This document shows, piece after piece, positions 46,173 through 57,540 of a stretch of DNA of 64,000 nucleotides (position 1 is the stretch's first letter; every line of letters begins with the position of its first letter). The position numbers and the translations under genes are program-made. Origin of the DNA: Gymnopus androsaceus JB14 (taxonomy: Eukaryota; Basidiomycota; Agaricomycetes; Agaricales; Omphalotaceae); contig ML769519.1 in the NCBI GenBank assembly GCA_009733575.1, forward strand, positions 112,566-176,565. The letters run 5' to 3'. The notes under the pieces were generated by a model that did not search any database, was not told the origin of the DNA, and saw only the letters and a program-made list of their open reading frames with translations.

Positions 46173-49057
46173 CACTTCAGGCTGCCCCAACTTATATCTT
46201 CTTAGTTAGACCAAAGTGTAACAATCCACTATCTAATATGAAGTAAATCCACAGGAAATCCAGGGCCCTGGATTCCAGGGGCCAGCCTGGAATCCATGGT
46301 GTGACAGGTGTCACACTATATGGAATCCATGGTCTGTGGAATCCATGGACTACAAAATAATATAGTCTATGGAATCCATGGTCTGTGGAATCCATGGACT
46401 ACAAAATAATATAGTCTATGGAATCCATGGTCTGTGGAATCCATGGACTATGAAATATACTAGTCTATGGAATCCATGGTCTGTGGAATCCATGGACTAC
46501 AAAATATAGTAGGCTATGGAATCCATGGTCTGTGAAATCCACACACTACAAAATGTAGTAGTCTATGGAATCCTTGGTCTGTAGAATCCATGGACTACAA
46601 AATATAGTAGTCTATGGAATCCATGGTCTGTGGAATCCACGGACTACAAAATGTAGTTGTCTATGGAATCCATGGTCTGTGGAATCCATGGACTACGAAA
46701 TAATATGGTCTATGGAATCCATGGTCTGTGGAATCTATGGACTACAAAATAATATAGTCTATGGAATCCATGGTCTGTGGAATCCATGGACTCCAAAATA
46801 ATATAGTCTATGGAATCCATGGTCTGTGGAATCCATGGACTAAAAAATAATATAATCTATGGAATCCATGGACTCCAAAATAATATAGTCTATGGAATCC
46901 ATGGTCTGTGGAATCCATGGACTAAAAAATAATATAATCTATGGAATCCATGGACTACAAAATAATATAGTCTATGGAATCCATGGTCTGTGGAATCCAT
47001 GGACTACAAAATAATATAGTCTATGGAATCCATGGTCTGTGGAATCCATGGACTAAAAAATAATATAATCTATGGAATCCATGGACTACAAAATAATATA
47101 GTCTATGGAATCCATGGTCTGTGGAATCCATGGACTCAAAAATATACTAGTCTATGGAATCCATGGTCTGTGGAATCCACATACTACAAAATGTAGTAGT
47201 CTATGGAAACCATGGTCTGTAGAATCCCAAAGTATAGTAGTCTATGGAATCCATGGTCTGTGGAATCCACAGACTACAAAATGTAGTTGTCTATGGAATC
47301 CATGGACTACAAAATATAGTTGTCTATGGAATCCATGGTCTGTGGAATCCATGAACTACAAAATGTAGTTGTCTATGGAATCCATGGACTACACAATGAA
47401 GTAGCCACAGACTAATAAATACAGCATAGTGGTGTATGGATTCCACACACTATGAACTATAGTAGTTCATGGAATCCATGTGCTACTATAGTTTGTAGTG
47501 CAGGGGTTCAATTTAATCTGACAATGAAAATTGCTACTGGTTCCATGGGTCATTTATTACATATTAAAAGATTCAATGCACCCAAAGATTCCACTCATTT
47601 CAGACAGTTGAAAAGCTTCTAATCACCCAGAATGAATGTATTTAGGAGCAAGACTAGGTGATACCATTCAATCTGATGATAGAAATCACTACTGATACCA
47701 GTATGGCGGTGGTACTTAGACAGGTCATTTCCTACACCCCAGAATATTCCATACTTTTGAAATATTTCCAGTCATGTCAGACAGTTGAAAGGACTCTGTT
47801 CACTCAACATGCACATATTTTGGATTAGAAATAAAGAGTACCATGCAATCTGACAATGAAAATCACTACTGACTCCAGTAAGTGGTGGTACTTACATGGG
47901 TCATTTACTACATCCCAAAATATTCAATGCATCTGACAAATTTCCTGTCATTTCAGAGAGTTGAAACACCTCTACTCACTCAAGATGAATGAATTTGGGA
48001 GAAGGAGTAAGTAATACCATTCAATCCGATGGTAGAAATTACTACTGATTCTAGTATGGTGGTACTTACATGGGACCTTTCCTACACCTGAGAATATTCA
48101 ATGCTTGTGAGATATTTCCAGTCATTTTAGATGGCTGAAAGGACTCTGCTCACTTGAGATGAACATATTTTTGAGTAAAATTAAATGGTACCATTCAATC
48201 TGATGATGAAAATCACTACCGATTCCAGGACAGTGGTGGTACTTAGATTAGTCATTTAATACACCCTAAAATACTCATTGCATCGTAAAAATTTAGAATA
48301 AGTACCTGCAGGTGCATATATACAATGGAACCAGTGAAGAAGCCCTAGATTGGGTTTTTCTCAGGTGCTTGGTTTCCTGAGTGGGACGGAGCAATAATAT
48401 TCAGAAAGGGACAGAGAGCTCATTCATACACTACTACATGGATTCCATACACTACAATATTTTGTAGTCCATGGATTCCATAGACTATAACATTGAGTAG
48501 TTCATGGATTCCAAGACTATGATAATTTCTACTCCATAGATTCCACACACTACTACATGGATTCCATAGACTGCAACATTTTGTGGTCCATGGATTCCAC
48601 AGACCATGGATTCCATAGACAACTACATTTTGTAGTCCGTGGATTCCACAGACCATGGATTCCATAGACTACTATATTTTGTAGTCCATGGATTCTACAG
48701 ACCAAGGATTCCATAGACTACTACATTTTGTAGTGTGTGGATTTCACAGACCATGGATTCCATAGCCTACTATATTTTGTAGTCCATGGATTCCACAGAC
48801 CATGGATTCCATAGACTAGTATATTTCATAGTCCATGGATTCCACAGACCATGGATTCCATAGACTATATTATTTTGTAGTCCATGGATTCCACAGACCA
48901 TGGATTCCATATAGTGTGACACCTGTCACACCATGGATTCCAGGCTGGCCCCTGGAATCCAGGGCCCTGGATTTCCTGTGGATTTACTTCATATTAGATA
49001 GTGGATTGTTACACTTTGGTCTAACTAAGAAGATATAAATTGGGGCAGCCTGGAATG
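46173..49057. mobile_element. 2.9-kb palindromic element with 48-bp repeats
   Basis: Inverted ends (CACTTCAGGCTGCCCCA at left, TGGGGCAGCCTGGAATG at right) run inward through AGTTAGACCAAAGTGTAAC and TGGTGTGACAGGTGTCACA. CCGAAGG flanks both sides (46166-46172 and 49058-49064). The arms then consist of imperfect repeats of roughly 48 bp built on TATGGAATCCATGG and CTGTGGAATCCATGG (left arm to about 47490, right arm from about 48425). No transposase is present. Apparent open frames rich in ESMVCGIHGL are just the repeat translated. Another copy begins at 63945. Confidence 0.8.
47510..48300. repeat. About four 176-bp tandem repeats in the loop
   Basis: ACCATTCAATCTGA-like starts recur near 47663, 47840, 48015 and 48189, each followed by AATCACTACTGA and GGTGGTACTTA. 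This gives a period of about 176 bp between the two arms of the palindromic element. Non-coding. Confidence 0.65.
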
Positions 49058-49412
49058 CCGAAGGAAATAAATTCAGACTGGCTGAAGTTCAGACTTTCCG
49101 CAAAGGGAAGAAATGACTTTTTTTGGACAGTACCTGAAGTAATCTACTTCAGCTGACTTGAAAACATAAATTACCAAAGTCGGCTGAAGTATTCCATTTC
49201 AGGACTGCTGAAATGGTGACCACTACCATTTCAGCAGTCCTGAAATGCAATGCTTCGGCCAGCTTCGGTAGTTGATGTTTTCGGGTCAGATGAAGCTCAT
49301 TGCTTCAGAATATGTGCGAAAAATATCATTTTGGACATTTACGGAAAGTTCGAGCTTCAATCAGTCTGAATTTATTTCCTTCTTAAGTGCTAAGAAATAT
49401 TTACTTTCTGTA

Positions 49413-50384
49413 ATACCCTGAAAAAGCATAATTTCTCTGTATTGAAATGATTTATTTCCCATAATGCTTCAGTCTGACTGAAGCATAATCATTGGTGGTG
49501 TGAATCTTTGAATCAGTGAACTCCGGCTCTCAAGAAATTGTTGGAAAAGTACCTCAAATTCCCGGTTCAAATGGAGGTGTTTCTACGATAAGTGCACATC
49601 TAATATTTTGGCGCCAATTCTCCTTGACAAACAATGAACCTGAGCTATTGTTAGCAGCAGGGCCACTGTCCCTGTTGTTCTACCTCTCACCATTAAACGG
49701 GCTGCTTGGTGGAATCCCAGATGAAAGTAGGCACCAGGTTGCTGTTTGGGCATCATTTATTTCCAACTAGTGGCCAGTAGCTCTCAAATAAATTTGCCCG
49801 GTGAGTTCCAACACAAGTAATTTATGCCTGAACTCATCTCTCCTATCTTATTGCAGAGACTACATCTTCCTGAAACAATCAACTTTTTTACAACAATACT
49901 ATCCAATCAGCCAAAAATGGTGATACATCAGCTCCGCAAGTTGAAGCAAATGCGGTGAGTCAATGAGAAGTCGACCTTTTCTTTTAAAACATGCAGTACA
50001 CTTCCGACTTTAGTCTTTACTATTAGCGAGCTTAAGTCGAGGACTCAAGCGCTCGTCATCTCTCATGGTCCATGAATAAAGGGATCAGTCATCCAGTGTT
50101 GTCTAATGCAGTCCTTGAGACAAGGCAGGCTGTAAGGTTGGGCTGAGTGTGCCGGTGAACTGAGCATCACAGACCACGTGGCCAAGGTCGGACGCACACC
50201 CAAATGCGTGACCGAGGCCAGGCTAACACTTCCTGTCTCAAAGATAATGATACAAGCCAGCAAAGAGGGAGTGGTGGGTGGGGCAAAAAACTGGCAAATG
50301 AGGCCGACGAAATTTACTGTCGGTAAGCAGAAAGCGTGAGCAAATCGGTCTGCTTGCCACTTCGCTGGACAGGGCCCTACCAAA
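49413..50384. other. Unique sequence, no gene supported
   Basis: A plus-strand frame to 49770 (with LLAAGPLSLLFYLSPLNGLL) and a minus-strand frame at 50063-50383 are present. Neither has a credible start, splice structure or family. Confidence 0.35.
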
Positions 50385-51520
50385 CTAACTTGAAATTTTA
50401 AACTCCGCTAACTTGTGCTAACTTTTGAATTGAAAGTTAACTTGCTCTAACTTGTTCTAACTTGCGTAACTTGCGTAACTTGTATGATATAAATACACTT
50501 CCGAGGCTCAATATCAGTTAAATAAGTCTGTAAGTATCACCAGCCACATTGTATAACCCTTGTAGTCACACTACCATGCAGTTTGCCATCATTGTAGCCA
50601 TAATAGTACAGTATATGCACATTATTGGTGCATTTCTGGACACTATTGCCTCCATTCAAAGTGAATAAGCATCCGTACTCATGCTATAAGTCCATTGTAG
50701 CTTTAGGAACCTGTTAGGATCGTGCAAGAACCGAGACTAGCCGAGGGTTCCCAGATGGAACCGAGGTTACCGAAGCTTCGGCTAGCAACTGGAAGGTGAT
50801 GGACATTGGTGAAGCTATTAGCAACACCCTCGCCACGCCATAATGTCCGATGAGGAAGAGCGAAGTTTAGCAAGACAAGATTTGTCGACGTCGACCGAGA
50901 CGATACTGAGACAAGCGGAAGTTACTTCCGAGAGGATATGGTGTATTCAAGATGATATTTAAACTAAGGTACGACAATTGAGTACAACTACTTATATACT
51001 GTATCGACCGTCGGACCCGAGTAGGTAAAAGACAATAAGTATGTGACGCCGGATCGTTTGGCATATAAATATGGCAAGCATATTTAGTTGAAAGACAAAA
51101 AGATAATATAAACAAAAGAACAATAAGGTGGCCGAGTATGTCCGAGATATAATCGGCTGATAGTTACCGAGCCGTTGCACGGAAGCGTTCGGTGGCAAGC
51201 CGAAGCACCTTGGCTCGCATGGATATAACAGAACCTAACAATCAGCTCAATGTTGTCATAGATTCCCAAATAACATTAATGACTTTGGGCACACATACAC
51301 TACATATCACTCTTGAAAACAATGTATAGCATCTATATAATGTCCTATAAGGCCACTCAGAGGCCAAATATGTCTCCTGAGCACCGATAATGTGTATTTA
51401 TAATGATATATTTACGTTTTTATTTCGGCAAATCTCGGCCAAGTTACGCAAGTTAGCGGAGTTTGAAAATTTTGATGGTGCAAGTTAATGGCAAGTTCAC
51501 TTATATTTGCAAGTTTGAAG
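50385..51520. mobile_element. Element with TAACTTG subterminal repeats
   Basis: AAACTCCGCTAACTTG (about 50400) and CAAGTTAGCGGAGTTTG (about 51453) are inverted. Multiple TAACTTG/CAAGTTA words lie next to each end. Exact ends and target duplication were not fixed. The solo LTR 50712-51230 lies inside. Confidence 0.5.
50712..51230. repeat. Solo LTR, 519 bp
   Basis: Begins TGTTAGGATC and ends GGATATAACA (TGTTA...TAACA). It is flanked by a 5-bp duplication GAACC (50707-50711 and 51231-51235). No internal retrotransposon sequence. A clean product of LTR-LTR recombination. Confidence 0.85.
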
Positions 51521-52070
51521 CACTACAACATGGTATTACACATTATACCTCTGCATTGTGCTTATTACAATCTTCTATGAGATTATAGTAGTGTGCAAAA
51601 ATCAGTTGTAAATGAGTTTATTTGAGATAATACATATTGGCTTGTAAATACATGGGTATCCGAGTTGCCAGTGACAAACTTTGAATAATAACTATAATGA
51701 TTGAACAATGTAATATTAAAAATTGTATGGTAGTCACATACCATGTCCATTTCCTAGAGTTACGTACAGTAGGTAATGAAACCTCAATGCCAGCATACAT
51801 ATGGTACATCTGAAAAAATTGCATATTTTACCAACCCTTGTTCCATTCCGAAGCATCGTCACTGTACAGTACAACCGCCTGTGACTATTGTACCATTATG
51901 GTTTGAAGTGCAGCAGATGGGATGTGTAGTGATTTGAATACTTCAGTTCATTAGTTCAGCTGTCACCAGGTGACATGAGGGGCATGAGCTGAGTTCAATT
52001 TGGGCGGTAGCAGGCTTAACCAGCTAAAAATGTAAAGAAACTCAGTTCATACTTATTAACAAGCCTCAGT
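51521..52070. other. Intergenic, no feature seen
   Basis: AT-rich unique sequence without a supported gene. Confidence 0.4.
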
Positions 52071-52356
52071 CATCAGCAAACCCTGTATTTTGCATTTTAA
52101 TTTCAACAGCAATATGTAAAATTCCCAGCGCTCCCAGAGCCCCCAGCACTGGCCAGAACCAGCCAGCGCTTGCCAGTGCTGTCAAAAATATAAACTCGTA
52201 TGACATTTCATTTTAATTTCCAAATAAGGCAATTTTGAGGCCTCTGGGAGCTCTGGCCAGCACCAGCCGGACCATCTGGGTGCTGGAGCACTGGAGCTCT
52301 GGAGACACTGTCCAGCACTTGCAAGAGCTGGCCACATCATACATGTTTTGCTGATG
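52071..52356. mobile_element. CATCAGC-type MITE
   Basis: Ends CATCAGCAAACCCTGTATT and ACATGTTTTGCTGATG, flanked by GT on both sides (52069-52070 and 52357-52358). Interior dense in GCCAGCACTGG/CAGCGCTTGCCAG words. Same subfamily as 44415-44682. Confidence 0.8.
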
Positions 52357-52461
52357 GTAGAGTGATAGGGCATGCCGCCGTAAGCCTAGACAGGATGGTA
52401 AATATGGGACAGTATCCATCCCATCTGAGGTTTTTCGGGACCATAATTTGTCATCCTGTTT

Positions 52462-52856
52462 CATCAGCAAAAACTGTTTTGGGCCCAGGAGGATCTAAGG
52501 TCACCTAGTCCTCTTAGGCAACCTGAGGCATCCTAGTTGGCCCAGGAAAAAGGGTAAAACTTTGGACACCTCAGGTATCCTAGTCATCCTAGGTGTCCTG
52601 GGAGATCCTGGGGCATCCTGGGGCATCCTGAGGCATCCTGAGGCATCCTGGGATGGAACTTTTATCCTAGGATGACTCAGGATGCCCCAGGATGCCCCAG
52701 GACATCCCAGGATCTCCCAGGACACCTAGGATGACTAGGATACCTGAGGTGTCCAAAGTTTTACCCTTTTTCCTGGGCCAACTAGGACGCCTCAGGTTGC
52801 CTAAGAGGACTAGGTGACCTTAGATCCTCCTGGGCCCAAAACAGTTTTTTCTGATG
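52462..52856. mobile_element. CATCAGC-type foldback MITE
   Basis: Ends CATCAGCAAAAACTG and CAGTTTTTTCTGATG, flanked by TT on both sides (52460-52461 and 52857-52858). Foldback of ATCCTGGGGC/GCCCCAGGAT words, close sibling of 45591-45996. Confidence 0.85.
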
Positions 52857-53640
52857 TTTGCCTGTTACAGTCATGGATATGGGTCTCACAGTATATCAGT
52901 TTAAATCTCCAACAATGATGTACACACCTCACATAGCGATCTCCAGATTATCACGCAAATAAGGGCTTTTTTTATACATTTTGAGGGGTTACAGCATCAC
53001 TTTGCAAGTACAAAATGAGCATATAATGATAATATCTAGGCCACACTACTCTCAATAGATGTATGCGCATCTCATTAGCTGGCAATACACTAAGGCAAGT
53101 CATTTTATTTAAAACTTGACCATTTGGGCATTAAGAACATGATATAACTGTATACCTGTATACTGTATAAGGCTGCTTGCCATAGCTGTATATGGTAACA
53201 GCCATATAATTGACGGCCGTAAACTGTATAGGTTTTTGTGCAAGATGGTAGAGACCATAGAGTTACAGGTAGGATCATATACTGTACTGTAAACCCTTAA
53301 AACACTGTCTAGGAGATGATGAAGAAAATCAAATATCATGATGATGAGTTAGATACATTATTTCAGTCATAACTTCTGAAAAGGTACTATAAATTTACTC
53401 ATAGAGCAAAATCCATGGACCCGTAAACTGTTCACCGGTACATCCAAGACCTCCAATGGTATGGTATACAGTACCGTAAGCCCATAACTATTGGACCTGT
53501 ATGTACAGTAACAGTTACGGCGAGCAGCCCTAATACTGTATATAGCACCAGCAAAAATGGTCTGGGCCTTGGATGACCTGAGGATACCTAAGGACTACCT
53601 AGGTGTCAGCAACTAGTTCCCCACAACACAAGGTACCAGG
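52857..53640. other. Non-coding, with a degenerate element end
   Basis: Near 53567 CACCAGCAAAAATGGTCTGGGCC resembles the left end of the element at 57541 but no partner end follows before the LTR at 53641. No gene is seen. Confidence 0.35.
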
Positions 53641-54051
53641 TGTCACGACTTCCGACTTAGGCAAAGACAAGAATGATGAGGAAAAGAGAAGAAGATGATA
53701 TTGAGAACTAGGAGGTATTGACGAGATTGAAGCTAAGGACTAAGCTACAGCTACAATTACTTATATACTAAAGTACGAACCCTAAGCCCTATACCCTATA
53801 TCCTGACCGTGTGGTAACAATGCATGAAACAATAAAAGACAACAAGTAAACAACAATAAGTAATGATAGGTCGATTGTACAAGTATGGACATGTTAGCAT
53901 GTGTTATGATCGGAAACAATCATACTCTGATTGACAAAACTTAATTAGTACAGCCGCGCGTCTAACACGTTTATATGATATACAAGAGTAAATAAAGGGA
54001 AATGATAAGGAATAATGCCATGTGTCTGATAAGATAAGAACGTTCGTAACA
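53641..54051 (-). repeat. 3' LTR of the Ty3 element
   Basis: Read on the minus strand it starts TGTTACGAACGTTC and ends GGAAGTCGTGACA. The pol frame's stop codon lies directly next to it, in a purine-rich AAAGAGGGGG polypurine tract (54054-54065). No 5' LTR or primer-binding site is present because the element is truncated. Confidence 0.85.
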
Positions 54052-57000
54052 TTACCCCCTCTTTAGGATGCGATTTCCACATTGCGCAAGTTTTGCCGTC
54101 ATTGATTCAGTTGGTATTGAAGTTGGAACAGGTGTCGTTAATGATTCAGGAATGGGACGGAAAAGGCTTTTGGGAAATAATGACATGGGTATTTCGAGTT
54201 TTCGGATGTCTTTTGGGCGTGGTTTGGAAGGATTTTTGTTGTGGAAATCCTTAATAGCATCCTTTGCTTTGTCGAGATTTGATACTGGTTCCCATGTCAT
54301 TTCATGTGGTCCATATCCTTTCCATTTGACCTTGTACGACACCTTCTTACTTCTTTTATTTTCTTTCGAATCGACTATTTCTTCGACCTCGTACTCCGGT
54401 TCTTCTCCTTCAATCTCTACGGGAGGTGGATTGGTATTTCGGGGTTGTTTTGGGAATTGTGGAGGATGATATGGCGTGAGAAGAACTTCATTGAAAACGT
54501 TATGAACGTTTCTCCATGTTTTTGGGATTTTGAGTTTGTACAAACTACGGCCAACTTTCTCTAATACTTCGAAAGGTCCGAAACGTTTGTCATCCAACTT
54601 TTTCATTGGACGACTTGTTGTAATGTTTATTCCTTCAAGCCATACTTTGTCTCCAACTTTGTATTTTCTTGACTTGCTATGTTTTTTGTCATAGTAGCGA
54701 GTCATGTCTTCAGCCGCTTTCTTTAGCACTGATCCTACTTTGTCTCGTACTTTCTTCATACTATTGGTAAGCTCTTGAGTGGAAGGATTAGAGGATTTTT
54801 CTTTAGGTGCGGTGCCTTTATAGGGATGACGACCCATATCGGCGAAGAATGGAGTAACTTTCGTAGCGGAGTGTACTTGATCGTTATATGCAAACTCGGC
54901 TGTGGGTAACCATTCATGCCAGTCTGACTGATGATAATTGACAAACAAACAAAGATAATGCTCAGTTTCTTGGTTTGTTTGTTCGGTTTGTCCATTAGTT
55001 TGTGGATGGTATGCCGTTGTGAAGTTTGCTTTGATTCCAAGTTGTTTGTATAGTTCCTTCATGAAACCCGAATGGAATTGTGGACCTCGATCATGTACAA
55101 TCTTTCGGAAGAGTCCATGAATAGGAAAGATCTTTTCTCTATACATGCGAGCCATGCCTTCTGATGTTAATGACATATGAGTGGGAAGAAGTCTAATTCG
55201 CTTTGTATAGTGATCAGCGAATACAGCAATGGCGTCAAATCCTCCTGCTTCCGGTAATTTCCCAATCAGATCTACTCCTACGAATTCCCAGGGTCCAGAT
55301 GGTACATTATGGGGATTAAGATGTCCGACAGGTTTGTTTCAATGGATTTTCGTGGCTTGGCATTTCTCGCATCCTTTTATGTACATTCGGATGTCGTTTC
55401 CCATTCCTGGCCACCAGTAGTCACGAGTAACTAACTCCCACGTTTTATATTGACCTGGATGTCCTCCAAGGATTGAGTCGTGGTGTTTTTGTATGATTTC
55501 TCCTCGTAATTCTCGGTTTTTCGGGACGTAGATGCGATTTTTCCACGTAACAATTCCACCATGTTCGTTAACCCAGTATTTGTCTTTTCCGTTTAGAGCT
55601 TCGACTACCGCTTTGTCCATGTTATTGTCATATTTTTTGATTTTGTCAATGATAGCGTCTTCTGGACTTTCGGTTTCACGGATTATGTTAATGAAAAACT
55701 CGGGTTTTAGAACAATGATGTCTTTGTTGTCATTCACCCCCATTTCAAGGTTTGTCATCCTTGACAAAGCGTCAGCTTTTCCCATAGAAGTCCCTGGTTT
55801 GTGATGAAGAACAAATTCGTACTCGGATAGTTCCGTAACCCAACATGCTTGTCGCCGATTGAGTTTCTGGGGTTTACGGAAGTACTGGAGATTTTGGTGA
55901 TCGGTCCATATTTCAAATGGTTCTCGAGCGCCCATAAGGTACTGATGCCATTCCAATAGTGAATCCATAATGGCCATCATTTCTTTATCATAAATCTCGT
56001 AGTTACGTTGAACGTCATTGAGAGAGCGAGATCAAAAGGCTACTGGTCTCCATTTTCCATCAACCTGTTGGGACAGTACTGCACCATTGGCGAAATCAGA
56101 TGAATTGGCTTCTACTCGGAATTTCCCATTGTCTAAGGGAATCACTAGCATAACGTCTTCGGCAATTCTTGTCTTTAGAGTTTCGAAGGCTTGAAACTCT
56201 TCCAGACCCCATGACCATTCCGCATTTCCAGTGAGTTTGCTAAGCGGTCTGGCAACGTGACTGAACCCTCGAATGAAGCGTCTAAAGAAGTTACAGAATC
56301 CTAAAAAGGATTGTATGTCACGTTTCTTCTTTGGGACTGGCCAGTTTTTGACTGCTTCGACTTTCTTTGGATCCATTTTCACATGTCCGTTTCCGACGAT
56401 GATACCCAGATAGTCGACATGGGGCGCCTCGAATGTACATTTCTCCGGTTTCAGATAAAGACCATTTTCTTCAAGGATTTTAAGGACTTCATGTACAATA
56501 CGACAATGTTCTTCAATGGTGTTTGTGAATACAAGAATATCGTCCATGTATACGATTACGTGTCCTTCATCAATGAGGCGTTTCAGAATGTGATTCATGA
56601 ATGCTTGAAACATTGCGGGAGAGTTTGTAAGGCCAAAAAACATAACCATTGGTTTGAACAACCCTTGATTAGTTCTGAATGCCGCTTTCCATTCATCACC
56701 ATCCTTGATCCGAATATTGTTATATCCCCATCAAATGTCCATCTTTGTAAAAACCTTGGCATCTTTAAGCTTATCAATGAGTTCTTGGATTAAAGGAAGT
56801 GGATAATGGTTTTTAATTGTCATGTCGTTAAGTTTCCGATAATCCTGAACTGGTTGTAAAGTACCATCCTTTTTCTTAACAAAGAAGAATGGTGAAGCCA
56901 TTGGGGAGTTCAATGGTTGAATGCATCCTGATTGTAAATTTTCTTCTAGAAACTCATCCAACGCCTTTTGTTCATCGAGATTCAGAGGGTAGACTTTACA

Positions 57001-57540
57001 GTCGACAGGGTTAGAACCAGGTGTAAGTTCGATGGCATGATCCCATGGTCGTTGTTTAGGAAGTTCATCAAAACCTTGTTTATTGAATACAGCAGGGTGT
57101 TCTTTAACGTATTGATCTGCTATAGAGGGTTCTGACATACCGTGTATGTGTCCGTGATCTTTGACATAACCTTCCCAGTCAAATATGAAAAGTCTCTCTC
57201 CTTCTTCTAGACGATTGAGGGAAGTTCCTTCTTCTGGATTTAGCCACCAAGGAATGTAGCCGCAACGAGTGGGACAACGGTCAAATGTTACGGTAGAGTT
57301 TGTCCAATCTATACTAGGATTATGTTCTCTAAGCCAATCGAGACCAATGAAGATGTCGGTGTTTCCAAGGTTGGTAACTCCGAATTCTATTCTTTCTACA
57401 TGATCTCCGATGATTAGACGAACTTCTGCCATTGCTTCGATTGATCCACCGGCATTTAAAGTACCATCAGCATTATATACAGCAATTTTGATTGGAAGTT
57501 TTCGGATCGGGATGTTATGTTTCTCAACAAATTCCTTATT
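54052..57540 (-). pseudogene. pol: Ty3-type chromodomain retrotransposon pol, broken
   Basis: One minus-strand frame of about 1160 codons with three in-frame TGA codons (at 56731, 56032 and 55339). Domains in order: C-terminal part of the retropepsin (DIFIGLDWLREHNP; the DSG active-site end is missing), reverse transcriptase with YMDDILVF, and RNase H (SSDFANGAVLSQ, where the usual catalytic Asp position reads Asn). Then an HHCC integrase zinc finger (HHDSILGGHPG...CEKCQ), an integrase core with VHDRGPQFHSGF, a GPF/Y-like region and a C-terminal chromodomain (YEVEEIVDSKENKRSKKVSY, WKGYGPHEMTWEP). Chromodomains steer integration to marked chromatin. The 5' part (gag, protease start, 5' LTR) is lost at the junction with the element at 57541. 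Confidence 0.93.

Larger units (their letters stand above)
46140..49412. mobile_element. Outer MITE split by a larger palindromic element
   Basis: Sequence left of 46172 (AGAAAATTAATATTTCC to CCGAAGG) and right of 49058 (CCGAAGGAAATAAATTCAG) joins into one arm of about 70 bp. That arm is mirrored at about 49340-49412 (CTGAATTTATTTCCTTC to AATATTTACTTTCT). The rejoined element is about 390 bp with a central palindrome near 49190-49255. The element 46173-49057 sits inside its left arm. Confidence 0.7.

Noticed and set aside
46565..48665. Open frames rich in ESMVCGIHGLWN
   Set aside because: These are translations of the 48-bp repeat on either strand; no start, splice or family evidence.
54068..54564. 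Plus-strand frames opposite the chromodomain
   Set aside because: Antisense shadows of the pol frame.
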